6,838 bases of DNA from Chloroflexota bacterium (GCA_003520455.1 DOUV01000935.1:1-6838), one strand, 5' to 3'. Positions 1 to 5,466 are shown, counted from the first letter of the stretch. Program-made: numbers and translations. The notes: a model not told the origin generated them from the sequence alone.

Positions 1-141
1 CAAATTCCTGGGTCCATTATAGACAAGGCACTCCAGCAGACGGCTCTACGCGACGGAAAACTCTACTACGTTTCGGCTTGTTCTGCGCGCCTGACGCCGG
101 CCGTTGGGCAGCCGCCCATCAAGCCCGATTGCGCCAGTTAG
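1..141 (+). CDS. Possible 3' end of an unrecognised gene (partial)
   Basis: Frame 1 is open from the first base to a TAG at 139-141, giving 46 residues that begin QIPGSIIDKALQQTALRDGK and end PPIKPDCAS. The peptide has plausible amino-acid composition, and about two thirds of its codons end in G or C, as in the intact genes here. I recognise no domain. The rest of the gene would lie left of the window. A 46-codon open stretch can arise by chance in GC-rich DNA, so this is only a likely C-terminus. No terminator-like hairpin with a T-run follows it. Confidence 0.33.
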   Translation, partial: QIPGSIIDKALQQTALRDGKLYYVSACSARLTPAVGQPPIKPDCAS

Positions 142-505
142 CATTCGCGTGCGCGCCATCACACTCCGGCACGGCACCCTCGGTTGAAATAGCCGGTCGC
201 CCATGGTACCCTGTTCTCTATCAGAGGGCGGGCAAGGGCGGAGTCGGATGGACTTGTGCTTTGAATGGGATGAATAACGTGATAGCTAAGCAGCCGGACG
301 ATACCGACGACATGCTGCCAGCGTATGATTCTTCCGGTTTGAAACTAGGTGGCGACCCAACGGTCTCCCGATCTATCAGGGCGGCGCGGCTGATGCGGAG
401 CGTTGAGCGGCCACCATCACGCACTCTCACTGCGAGAGCGCACGATACGTCCCGGTCACGACCTCGCTCGCGAAATATCTGACCGCGCCATGTGCGTTCT
501 ATCTG
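142..505. other. Gene-free stretch before the toxin-antitoxin operon
   Basis: Open frames cross this stretch on both strands (for example 78-482 + and 221-733 -), but neither product resembles a known family and neither has a convincing ribosome binding site. The only structure I see is a small hairpin at 421-441 (CTCTC-ACTGC-GAGAG plus two outer pairs), with no following T-run. It is probably intergenic or degraded sequence. Confidence 0.5.
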
Positions 506-514
506 TGCTATCAT
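506..514 (+). promoter_or_regulatory. Extended -10 promoter of the DUF433/DUF5615 operon
   Basis: TG at 506-507, one spacer base, then TATCAT at 509-514 match the extended -10 pattern TGnTATAAT with one mismatch. No good -35 box sits 17 bases upstream, as is common for extended -10 promoters. The expected start of transcription is near 521, leaving a leader of about 20 bases that contains the Shine-Dalgarno at 531-536. Confidence 0.5.
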
Positions 515-530
515 ACAGCAGGCACCTGAC

Positions 531-536
531 AGGAGG
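531..536 (+). promoter_or_regulatory. Strong Shine-Dalgarno of the DUF433 gene
   Basis: AGGAGG lies 5 bases before the ATG at 542. It is a near-perfect anti-16S match and fixes the start of the antitoxin gene. Confidence 0.8.
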
Positions 537-541
537 CCATA

Positions 542-757
542 ATGGTTCAGCCCAATGTGATTCGTCGCGATCGTGAGATCTTGGGGGGAACACCGGTCTT
601 TGCCGGCACACGCGTTCCGGTTCAGACCCTGCTGGACTATCTGGAAGGCGGTCAATCGCTGCAAGAGTTCCTGGACGACTTTCCGACAGTGGAACGTGAC
701 CAGGCGATTGCAGTTCTCGAACAGCTCAAGCACATCTTACTCACCCAGTCGGGATGA
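542..757 (+). CDS. DUF433 family antitoxin (VapB-like)
   Basis: This 71-aa protein has the DUF433 signature: an N-terminal strand with ILGGTPVFAGTRVPV (about residues 13-27), then helices with LLDYLEGGQSLQEFLDDFP (about 30-48) and a final helix. DUF433 proteins are short, winged-helix-like DNA-binding proteins that are usually encoded just before a DUF5615 PIN-like protein and are treated as its antitoxin. Length and start agree with the family, and the AGGAGG 5 bases upstream supports this ATG. The stop codon overlaps the next start (ATGA, 754-757), so the two genes are translationally coupled. The likely role is to bind and neutralise the downstream nuclease and, by analogy, repress its own promoter at 506-514. 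The antitoxin role is inferred from the family and gene order. Confidence 0.92.
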   Translation: MVQPNVIRRDREILGGTPVFAGTRVPVQTLLDYLEGGQSLQEFLDDFPTVERDQAIAVLEQLKHILLTQSG

Positions 758-1074
758 ACGTGCTTCTTGACGAGTGCTTGCCCCGCAAACTGAAATACGA
801 CCTGCCAGGGCATACTGTCTCGACCGTGCCAGAAATGGGCTGGGCGGGAACGAAGAACAGTGCACTGTTGCGGCTAGCTGAGATCACCTTCGAGGTCTTT
901 ATCACGGCCGATCAGAATGTGGAATATCAACAGAGCCTCCGCTCGACGGTGCTGGGAATTGTGGTGCTCGTAGCGTCCAACAATCGGCTGGAGACACTAC
1001 GACCGCTGATGCCAAAAGTTGCACTGGCGTTGCTAACAATCCAGCCTGGCGATCTTATTCACATCACCCCGTAA
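754..1074 (+). CDS. DUF5615 family PIN-like toxin
   Basis: This 106-aa protein begins MNVLLDECLPRKL, the typical DUF5615 opening, with acidic residues D6 and E7. The middle has VPEMGWAGTKNSALLRLAE (about 25-43) and FITADQNVEYQQ (about 49-60), with D53 and N55 in the conserved ADxN position. It ends with the usual LALLTIQPGDLIHI. DUF5615 belongs to the PIN-like superfamily, and these acidic residues are expected to bind metal for RNA cleavage. It appears full length with all key acids present, so it looks functional. Its ATG overlaps the antitoxin stop by four bases with no good Shine-Dalgarno of its own, implying coupled, lower-level translation. The toxin role is inferred from family and operon structure. 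A weak hairpin (GAGGC/GCCTC, 1075-1092) follows the stop without a T-run. Confidence 0.92.
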   Translation: MNVLLDECLPRKLKYDLPGHTVSTVPEMGWAGTKNSALLRLAEITFEVFITADQNVEYQQSLRSTVLGIVVLVASNNRLETLRPLMPKVALALLTIQPGDLIHITP

Positions 1075-1171
1075 GAGGCCGTTTACCGCCTCCGAATCAT
1101 AAACGCGCCCGCGTGGCCGTCCAACAACAGGTTGTAGCTCGCCGCCTTGCGCATGCATGATCGGAGCTTTG

Positions 1172-1196
1172 TTACAGACCCTTGCGAGAGAAAGCC
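1172..1196 (+). repeat. Left outer terminal inverted repeat of the MITE-like element
   Basis: This 25-base arm pairs with 1577-1601 with one mismatch. It starts at the putative TA target site (1173-1174). Confidence 0.75.
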
Positions 1197-1282
1197 TACG
1201 GCTCCTTGCAAATTTCCAATTTAACCTGACAATCGCTGTCCAGCGCCGAGCGAGGAGCCGGGCGATTGAAATCACGGCTGGG

Positions 1283-1308
1283 GCCTCCGGCCGGGCGTGC
1301 CCCGCCGG
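1283..1308. repeat. GC-rich hairpins inside the MITE-like element
   Basis: Around 1283-1308 a stem GTGCCC-CGCC-GGGCAC is preceded by the partly self-complementary GGGGCCTCCGGCC. Just upstream (about 1258-1282), GATT-GA-AATC flanked by GCCG and CGGC forms another imperfect stem. They resemble the REP-like hairpins scattered in many Chloroflexota and cyanobacterial genomes; that resemblance is from memory. Confidence 0.5.
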
Positions 1309-1389
1309 GCACACGGCGGGACAGAGTCGATTGGAAAAGGCCAAGCGCAACTTAAGAACGATTGCAATTGTGCGGGAAGGGCTATAACC

Positions 1390-1441
1390 AGTCGGCTTCA
1401 GCCGACTTTGGCTATCAGCCCTGGAATGAATTCCAGGGCGG
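1390..1441. repeat. Two adjacent perfect hairpins inside the MITE-like element
   Basis: The first stem is AGTCGGC-TTCA-GCCGACT (1390-1407). The second is GCCCTGGAAT-GA-ATTCCAGGGC (about 1419-1440). Both are perfectly paired, and they are separated by TTGGCTATCA. Such tandem hairpins fit a REP/BIME-like repeat more than a terminator, because no T-run follows either stem. Confidence 0.65.
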
Positions 1442-1502
1442 CCGGGCGGTTGCTCCGGGCATATGCTCGGTGTGTCAGATTCATTTGGAAAAGGGCAACT
1501 AG

Positions 1503-1531
1503 CCGTGGGAGCCCCGGCGGGGCTCCCACGG
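1503..1531. repeat. 13-bp perfect hairpin interrupting the right arm of the element
   Basis: CCGTGGGAGCCCC pairs perfectly with GGGGCTCCCACGG around a GGC loop. It begins a block (about 1510-1576) present between the inner and outer right arms but absent between the corresponding left arms. A further GC palindrome (GCGCCCCCGGCGGGGGGG, about 1551-1568) follows in the same block. Confidence 0.65.
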
Positions 1532-1576
1532 GTGAGTGTCCCGCACCTGGGCGCCCCCGGCGGGGGGGAAGCCCTG

Positions 1577-1601
1577 GGCTTTCTCTCGCGAGGGTCTGTA
1601 A
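1577..1601 (-). repeat. Right outer terminal inverted repeat of the MITE-like element
   Basis: This arm is the reverse complement of 1172-1196 except one A/G difference within CTCTCGCGAGG. It ends at the second putative TA (1599-1600). Confidence 0.75.
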
Positions 1602-1631
1602 AGATTGATAGAAGCTATTTGTGCCAGAGCG

Positions 1632-1640
1632 TGCTATAAT
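1632..1640 (+). promoter_or_regulatory. Extended -10 promoter, probably giving a leaderless mRNA
   Basis: TG (1632-1633), one base, then a perfect TATAAT (1635-1640) match the extended -10 consensus. The ATG of the next gene is at 1647, exactly where transcription would be expected to start, and no Shine-Dalgarno lies between. The region upstream of this box is the right end of the MITE-like element. Confidence 0.6.
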
Positions 1641-1646
1641 CAGCCC

Positions 1647-1856
1647 ATGACATGGACAGATTTTGTTGAACGAAGAGGGAAAATCAGCGAGTTGGATCGC
1701 TCGTTTGATCTGCGCTTTTGGCAGGCGCAACCTCCAGAGGCGCGCTTCAACGCGGCTTGGGACCTGATTGTGCATTACGCCAGAGTGAAAGGCCTCGATG
1801 TTCGTCAACTCCGACTTCACCGATCTGTTGAGACTTTTCGACGACAACGGGGTTAG
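1647..1856 (+). CDS. 69-aa hypothetical protein paired with a nucleotidyltransferase
   Basis: The ATG at 1647 gives a 69-aa, charged, soluble protein with no signal peptide or membrane segment. Its core has LDRSFDLRFWQAQ, then ARFNAAWDLIVHYARVKG, then RQLRLHRSVETFRRQRG. I recall short proteins of this type encoded directly before small nucleotidyltransferases, which suggests a toxin-antitoxin or defence pair, but I know no named function. The frame stays open upstream to 1605, but the TATAAT at 1635-1640 lies there, so 1647 is the better start and the mRNA may be leaderless. Its end overlaps the nucleotidyltransferase start by 59 bases, implying coupled expression. Because that partner is broken, this gene may be an orphan. 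It is not a HEPN protein as far as I can see. Confidence 0.7.
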   Translation: MTWTDFVERRGKISELDRSFDLRFWQAQPPEARFNAAWDLIVHYARVKGLDVRQLRLHRSVETFRRQRG

Positions 1857-2252
1857 ATATCTGGTGATCGGCGGATATGCAGTGATCCAATACGCCGAGC
1901 CCCGTTTTACCAAAGACCTCGGTCTGTGGATCAGCACAGATACATCGAATGCTGCTGCGGTTTACAAAGCGCTGCGCGAATTTGGCGCTCCTCTTGCCAA
2001 TTTAACGGAAGCCGACTTCCCGAAGAAGGCTATTTCTATCAGATGGGAGTTCCGCCGGTATGGGTGGACGTCCTGATGGGAATTCCCGGTTTGCAATTTG
2101 AAGATGCGTGGGATCGTCGAGTTGAAGTCGACTTTGATGGCCTCCCGGTTTATTTTATCTCACGTCGAGACCTCATTATTTCCAAACTTGCTTCGGGTCG
2201 TCCGCAAGACCTGATTGATGCTGATCTGTTGTCCCAATTCGACGATCATTGA
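1798..2252 (+). pseudogene. MNT-type nucleotidyltransferase, frameshifted and active-site defective
   Basis: The first part, from ATG 1798 (AAAGG 5 bases upstream), encodes DFTDLLRLFDDNGVRYLVIG and GYAVIQYAEPRFTKDLGLWI, the opening of a minimal nucleotidyltransferase. The GG motif is at residues 25-26. The metal-binding DxD should be at 40-42 but reads D40-L-G42 (GGT at 1921-1923, one base from GAT). After about residue 74 this frame runs into unrelated sequence and stops at 2074-2076. The family C-terminus continues in another frame from about 2019-2022 (EEGYFYQMGVPPVWVDV, then FISRRDLIISKLASGRPQDL) to TGA at 2250-2252. One missing base near the TTCCCGAAG at 2017-2025 explains this; restored, the protein would be about 151 aa. 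Intact relatives transfer AMP or other nucleotides to a partner. Two independent lesions argue for real loss of function. Confidence 0.82.
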
Positions 2253-2262
2253 CGATCGTCAA
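2249..2262. repeat. 14-bp perfect palindrome at the nucleotidyltransferase stop
   Basis: TTGACGATCGTCAA is perfectly self-complementary and covers the TGA stop. The half-site GACGATC also occurs directly at 2241-2247. It could be a protein-binding site or part of a repeat boundary. There is no loop or T-run to suggest a terminator. Confidence 0.45.
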
Positions 2263-2284
2263 CTCTGCTTTCATGCGTCGCCGC

Positions 2285-2341
2285 CCGACAACACGTGCAG
2301 CCGACCGGGGAATGAGCCTGGCCGGTCAGCCACGTTGACTG
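2285..2341. repeat. Imperfect bulged hairpin, attC-like in outline
   Basis: GACCGG (2303-2308) pairs with CCGGTC (2322-2327). Outward, 2300-2301 pairs with 2329-2330, GTG (2295-2297) with CAC (2331-2333), and CAAC (2289-2292) with GTTG (2334-2337). Pairs of extra bases (2298-2299 and 2293-2294) bulge from the left strand only. AAC/GTT ends and one-sided extra bases are features of integron attC sites, and the position just after a toxin-antitoxin-like gene fits a cassette. The flanking core bases fit the attC consensus poorly, so this could equally be an ordinary repeat hairpin. Confidence 0.35.
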
Positions 2342-2607
2342 CCGCCGGCGTTGGTATCTTCAATCGGCGGGGTCGGGGTTGTAGTCGTTGGCTTCGGAGC
2401 CCGAACACCCCGGCCCTTCACACGCTCGCGCGATACAGACGTGATCGAGGGTCTTGACCGGCAGGCGCTGGTCCCACTCCTGAGCGGGCCGTCCGATCAT
2501 CTCCCAGGTCTCCTTTCGGCGGCGGGCGCTTCGCCCCCATCCTGAAGGTAGCTGCCATATGGCCCCACTATACTCCGCCGGCCCATAAAGTCCGTACTCC
2601 CATTGAA
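2342..2607. other. Gene-free stretch between nucleotidyltransferase and cupin genes
   Basis: I find no supported gene here. A minus-strand frame (2360-2653) and a second minus frame reading KPTTTTPTPPIED near 2350-2390 are low-complexity or unrecognised, and neither has a good start signal. The stretch ends at the promoter of the cupin gene. Confidence 0.5.
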
Positions 2608-2616
2608 TGCTATAAT
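2608..2616 (+). promoter_or_regulatory. Extended -10 promoter of the cupin gene
   Basis: TG (2608-2609), C, then a perfect TATAAT (2611-2616) match the extended -10 consensus. Transcription should begin near 2623, giving a leader of about 40 bases that contains the AAGGAG at 2653-2658. Confidence 0.6.
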
Positions 2617-2664
2617 CACACTGCAGGCGGATCTTCTTCTCTCCATGATGCAAAGGAGCGTGAT

Positions 2665-3153
2665 ATGGTGGAGTCTGTGCCTTCTTCGGCGAGCGTTCCC
2701 TCCGCTCTCTGGGTCGCGGCTGGTGAAGACCGATTCGGTGAGCATCGAGGACTCGGGGTAAGCACGATTGCCTTCAAGGTTGTCCCGCACGACAGCAGCG
2801 GTCTCTTCATCCTCGAGAACACATTCCACGCAAAAGGCGGCCCGGCGCGGCACCTGCATTACGATCAGGACGAGTGGTTCTACGCGCTCGAAGGCGAGTT
2901 TCTCATCGAGGTCGGTCAGGAACGGTTACGACTCCACCCTGGCGATTCGCTCCTTGCACCACGCCAGGTGCCCCACGTTTGGGCGTATGTTGGTGAAACT
3001 CGGGGCAGGATCCTTATCACATTTATGCCGGCGGGCAAAATGGTAGCGTTCTTTCGTGAAGTGACGAAGGCGAATGCGATGCCGCCCCAGGATCCGGAAC
3101 TGTGGCGTGCCCACGGTATGGAACTCGTTGGACCGCCGTTGCCGGTCACGTAA
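2665..3153 (+). CDS. Cupin domain-containing protein
   Basis: This 162-aa protein has one cupin barrel. Cupin motif 1 is GGPARHLHYDQDEWFYALEG (residues 58-77) with metal ligands H63, H65 and E70. Motif 2 is GDSLLAPRQVPHVW (93-106) with H104. All four expected ligands are present, so metal binding is likely. A tail of about 55 residues after the barrel (FREVTKANAMPPQDPEL) is typical of small stand-alone bacterial cupins annotated as quercetin-dioxygenase-like. No signal peptide or membrane segment is seen. The start is supported by AAGGAG 6 bases before the ATG and by a clear promoter at 2608-2616. The substrate cannot be told from sequence; members include dioxygenases, isomerases and non-catalytic ligand binders. 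No partner gene is close enough to form an operon. Confidence 0.9.
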   Translation: MVESVPSSASVPSALWVAAGEDRFGEHRGLGVSTIAFKVVPHDSSGLFILENTFHAKGGPARHLHYDQDEWFYALEGEFLIEVGQERLRLHPGDSLLAPRQVPHVWAYVGETRGRILITFMPAGKMVAFFREVTKANAMPPQDPELWRAHGMELVGPPLPVT

Positions 3154-3210
3154 GGCACGCACCACCGCCGGCTGTGTTTTCTCTCGATCTATCCGTGGAG
3201 GCGCCCGCTG

Positions 3211-3224
3211 AACGGCAAGCCGTT
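3211..3224. repeat. Short hairpin between the cupin and DUF5946 genes
   Basis: AACGGC-AA-GCCGTT is a perfect 6-bp stem 57 bases after the cupin stop. No T-run follows it, so it is a weak terminator candidate at best. Confidence 0.3.
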
Positions 3225-3293
3225 GAGCCGCCACGACTACAAGTGAGAGCAAGACAGACCCGGGCGCGAAACGGCCGGAGTTTTTGATCAGCC

Positions 3294-3794
3294 ATGAATG
3301 ACGAGCGATGTCCAGAGTGCGGTGCCTTCGTCAGTGGCGGCCTGGTCGGATGCCGGGCCGTCTGGGATGAAATCGCTGTTCTGGCCTATAGCCACCCGAC
3401 GTATGCCGCGACGCGCGACCTGGCATTCGACGCCTACTGCATGCAACACCCGGAACAGTACGGGCGCTCAGCGAAGTCCTATGCCGCTCACCTGACCCGG
3501 CTCTGCTGTGGCCTCGAACACAGCGCTGACCCTGCTATCTACGCTGCGATCCGACAATGGTTGGACGGCGTCAAGGTCGAGATTGAGAAACCACCCCTTC
3601 TCAGCGAGCGTGGGCATCTCACCGTATTGGACGTGCGCGCCGCACGCACCCCGGCGGAGCACACACGACTCGTGCACGAATGGGCGGGGACTGTTTGGGA
3701 AGCCTACCGTGAGCAACACGCGCTTGCGCGCAACTGGATTCGGGCCGCGCTTGCCGCTCCCAGGAAGGTGCGCACAAAGCAACGCCGCCCATGA
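3294..3794 (+). CDS. DUF5946 family protein
   Basis: This 166-aa protein starts with a zinc-ribbon-like CPECG (C6, C9) and a further Cys at 20, followed by WDEIAVLAYSHPTYAATRDL and the characteristic AYCMQHPEQYG (about 47-57). The second half is helical with KSYAAHLTRLCC (61-72). It ends with HEWAGTVWEAYREQHALARNW and a basic tail, KVRTKQRRP. This order and length match DUF5946, a family of unknown function common in Chloroflexota and some actinobacteria. The Cys/His residues suggest metal binding, but no reaction is known. The start is the first ATG with CPECG near it. Its ribosome site is weak (GGAG at 3277-3280, 13 bases away). It is separated from both neighbours by more than 100 bases, so it is probably transcribed alone. 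Confidence 0.82.
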   Translation: MNDERCPECGAFVSGGLVGCRAVWDEIAVLAYSHPTYAATRDLAFDAYCMQHPEQYGRSAKSYAAHLTRLCCGLEHSADPAIYAAIRQWLDGVKVEIEKPPLLSERGHLTVLDVRAARTPAEHTRLVHEWAGTVWEAYREQHALARNWIRAALAAPRKVRTKQRRP

Positions 3795-3914
3795 GAGCCC
3801 ACAAAGGCAGCCCGATATGGTATGCCCCCGACCGCGACGCCACCGGCGCCGCGAAACTCGAAATCCGTGAGGCGACTGCAGTGCCGTGCGTGACACCCCA
3901 ATGTTCTTCCAGAG

Positions 3915-3921
3915 AAGGAGG
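3915..3921 (+). promoter_or_regulatory. Shine-Dalgarno that selects a TTG start
   Basis: AAGGAGG is a near-perfect match. Its last base is the first base of a GTG codon (3921), which is therefore too close to be the start. The in-frame TTG at 3927 lies 5 bases away, the ideal distance. Confidence 0.7.
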
Positions 3922-3926
3922 TGCTC

Positions 3927-4328
3927 TTGAACGTCGACGAGCAGAAGATCCTGCAACTCCTGGACAGGTGGCGCAGAGCGACGACAGAGGGTGATCTGGA
4001 CACGGTCCTGGCGCTCATGGCGGACGACGCCCTCTTCCTGACCCCCGGCAATCCGCCTATGACCAGGGCAGAGTTCGCGGCTGGCGCCCGGCGTATGTCC
4101 GGTCGCATGCGCATCGAGCCTTCTCAGGAAGTCAAAGAGATCTACGTGGCCGGGGACCTCGCCTATGTATGGTCGCATATCTCAGTCCTCGTGACCTCAT
4201 CTGAGAGTGCACACAAGACTCACCGGTCCGGGCATGTTCTCACAATCTTTCGCAAGACACCTTCTGGCGAATGGGTGCTCTCCCGCGATGCAAATCTAAT
4301 GGCACCCAGTACGCCCGAGGAAGCCTGA
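3927..4328 (+). CDS. SnoaL-like / DUF4440 (SgcJ/EcaC-type) protein
   Basis: Read from TTG 3927, this is a 133-aa NTF2-fold protein. The first helix has ILQLLDRWRRATTEGDLDTV, then LALMADDALFLTPGNPPM (about residues 28-45), the usual signature in which a tryptophan and the ADDA-F/L-PG-PPM segment line the cavity. The strands EVKEIYVAGDLAYVWSHISV and the end FRKTPSGEWVLSRDANLMAP complete the cone-shaped fold. Relatives are called SgcJ/EcaC oxidoreductases or DUF4440/YybH proteins; they bind small molecules and a few are enzymes, but the ligand here is unknown. A GTG at 3921 in the same frame is the alternative start but overlaps the ribosome site. There is no operon partner: 132 bases separate it from the DUF5946 gene and 275 from the hydrolase. 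Confidence 0.87.
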   Translation: MNVDEQKILQLLDRWRRATTEGDLDTVLALMADDALFLTPGNPPMTRAEFAAGARRMSGRMRIEPSQEVKEIYVAGDLAYVWSHISVLVTSSESAHKTHRSGHVLTIFRKTPSGEWVLSRDANLMAPSTPEEA

Positions 4329-4368
4329 TCTGGCCGGCGGTGGCCTGCCGCCGACCCCTTCGTTGCAT

Positions 4369-4427
4369 CGGACCCGGCCTCGCGTTCTCAGACCGGCTGC
4401 GGGCCGGGCTCACCGTTCGCGGGTCCG
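4369..4427. repeat. Imperfect nested hairpin before the hydrolase gene
   Basis: CGGACCCG (4369-4376) pairs perfectly with CGGGTCCG (4420-4427). Inside, CCGGC (4393-4397) pairs with GCCGG (4402-4406). A smaller stem, CGGCGG/CCGCCG (4335-4353), lies just after the SnoaL-like gene. None is followed by a clear T-run. They could act as weak terminators or be repeat remnants. The rest of 4329-4603 shows nothing else. Confidence 0.35.
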
Positions 4428-4603
4428 GGGGCCCTCACCACCTGGCCGGGCCGCCGGGGTTCGTGGCAAGCGAACAAGCGCATGCGCCTGGCCGCAGTCT
4501 GCAATCCGGGCTGCGCCCAAACGCGGGGTACTCGCGCTCCCGGCAGAGAATGGGCTGCCCTTGGGCGTCCACGAGAAGAGAGTCTCAGTTGTGGAGGGGT
4601 GAA

Positions 4604-5434
4604 ATGCCCGAGATTCGACGTGACTCTGGCCTGGCAGCTATCAACAATGCTCTCATCTATTACGAGATTGCGGGTGAGGGACAACCTTTGGTGATGATTC
4701 ACGCCGGTGTGGCCGACAGCCGTCAGTGGAATAACGAGTTTGCGTATTTCACGAATCGCTACCGTGTTCTCCGCTACGATATGCGCGGCTATGGCAAGAG
4801 CGAACCCGTCGCCGGTGAGTTCAGCCATCTCCAGGATCTGACCGCACTGCTTGATCACCTGCAGCTTGATCAACCCCTCGTCCTCATGGGCTGTTCAATG
4901 GGTGGCGGTTTGGCAATGGATTTTGCGTTGACGTACCCGGCAAACGTAAAGGCATTGATCATGGTTGACGCCGGTCCGACAGGCCTGGAATTGGATGTGC
5001 CGGGGCCCGCCGGGTTCGAGGAAGCAGAGCAGGCTTACAACGCGGGTGATCTCGATCTGGTGGCTGAGATTGAGACACAAATCTGGTTCGATGGCATGGG
5101 GCGAACTCCCATGCAGGTGAACCAGGCAATGCGCCAACTGGCCTACGAAATGAATCGCAATGCGCTATCCCATGAAGCGAAACGGCTCGGAAAACGTCTG
5201 CCCAATAGCCAGGTTCCAGCCGTAGAGCGCTTGAGTGAGCTCCATGTGCCGGTGCTCGTCATCGTGGGTGCTCACGACACGCCCTACATGCTGGCGGCAG
5301 CGAGCTACATGGTGGAGAAGATACCATCTGCTCGAAAGGAGATCATCGAAGACGCAGCCCACCTGCCCAATATGGATCACCCCGTCGAATTTCAGAGAAT
5401 TGTCACGGAATTTCTGGACGCACTCCCATCGTAG
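4604..5434 (+). CDS. Alpha/beta hydrolase
   Basis: The ATG at 4604 is preceded by GGAGG (4593-4597) at 6 bases, giving a 276-aa protein. The frame stays open upstream to 4271, but that extension overlaps the SnoaL-like gene and has no hydrolase features. The fold is complete: IHAGVADSRQW (32-42) forms the oxyanion region, YDMRGYGKSEP (58-68) follows, and the nucleophile elbow GCSMGG has S98. A helical cap comes next (about 124-205), with VPVLVIVGAHDTPYM holding the acid D225 and IIEDAAHLPNMDHP holding H253. All triad residues are present, so it should be an active cytosolic hydrolase. It resembles the group annotated as 3-oxoadipate enol-lactonase-like or pimeloyl-ACP methyl ester esterase-like, but the substrate cannot be assigned. 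No signal peptide is visible. It is probably transcribed alone; no clear -10 box was found. Confidence 0.93.
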   Translation: MPEIRRDSGLAAINNALIYYEIAGEGQPLVMIHAGVADSRQWNNEFAYFTNRYRVLRYDMRGYGKSEPVAGEFSHLQDLTALLDHLQLDQPLVLMGCSMGGGLAMDFALTYPANVKALIMVDAGPTGLELDVPGPAGFEEAEQAYNAGDLDLVAEIETQIWFDGMGRTPMQVNQAMRQLAYEMNRNALSHEAKRLGKRLPNSQVPAVERLSELHVPVLVIVGAHDTPYMLAAASYMVEKIPSARKEIIEDAAHLPNMDHPVEFQRIVTEFLDALPS

Positions 5435-5466
5435 AAGTTGAACCGGCCGTCCACCCAGGCTGCACC

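Larger units (their letters stand above)
1172..1601. mobile_element. MITE-like element with long inverted ends and internal hairpins
   Basis: The outer ends are inverted copies: 1172-1196 (starts TTACAGACCCTTGCGAGAG) and 1577-1601 match at 24 of 25 bases by hand count. A second inner pair, 1195-1231 and 1473-1509, is also inverted (28 of 37 by hand). The tips read TA-CAGACCC and GGGTCTG-TA, so the element may be flanked by the TA target duplication typical of IS630/Tc1-mariner relatives. No transposase frame is present, so it would be non-autonomous. The interior holds several perfect hairpins, listed separately. The element separates the two toxin-antitoxin-like loci and ends 30 bases before the next -10 box. 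Assignment to IS630 is inference. Confidence 0.7.

Noticed and set aside
78..482. 134-aa open frame on the + strand
   Set aside because: No recognisable motif, no ribosome site, and composition like random GC-rich translation; it ends just before the real promoter at 506.
221..733. 170-aa open frame on the - strand
   Set aside because: It is largely antisense to the DUF433 gene, with no domain and no start signal.
1172..1601. CRISPR array
   Set aside because: The repeats are inverted hairpins of different sequence, not direct repeats with regular spacers, and no cas gene is present.
2019..2030. Programmed -1 frameshift in the nucleotidyltransferase gene
   Set aside because: The bases TTCCCGAAG do not form an X XXY YYZ slippery heptamer in frame, I see no stimulating structure, and the active-site Asp is also lost, so simple mutation is more likely.
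2360..2653. 97-aa minus-strand frame, and a neighbouring PTTTTPTPP-rich frame
   Set aside because: No family resemblance I can support; it overlaps the clear promoter of the cupin gene and has no ribosome site.
3468..4178. 236-aa minus-strand open frame
   Set aside because: It lies antisense to the DUF5946 and SnoaL-like genes, whose own frames carry clear family motifs.
4271..4603. 111-residue N-terminal extension of the alpha/beta hydrolase
   Set aside because: It overlaps the end of the SnoaL-like gene and has no fold motif, while ATG 4604 has a good Shine-Dalgarno and starts at the usual place for the family.
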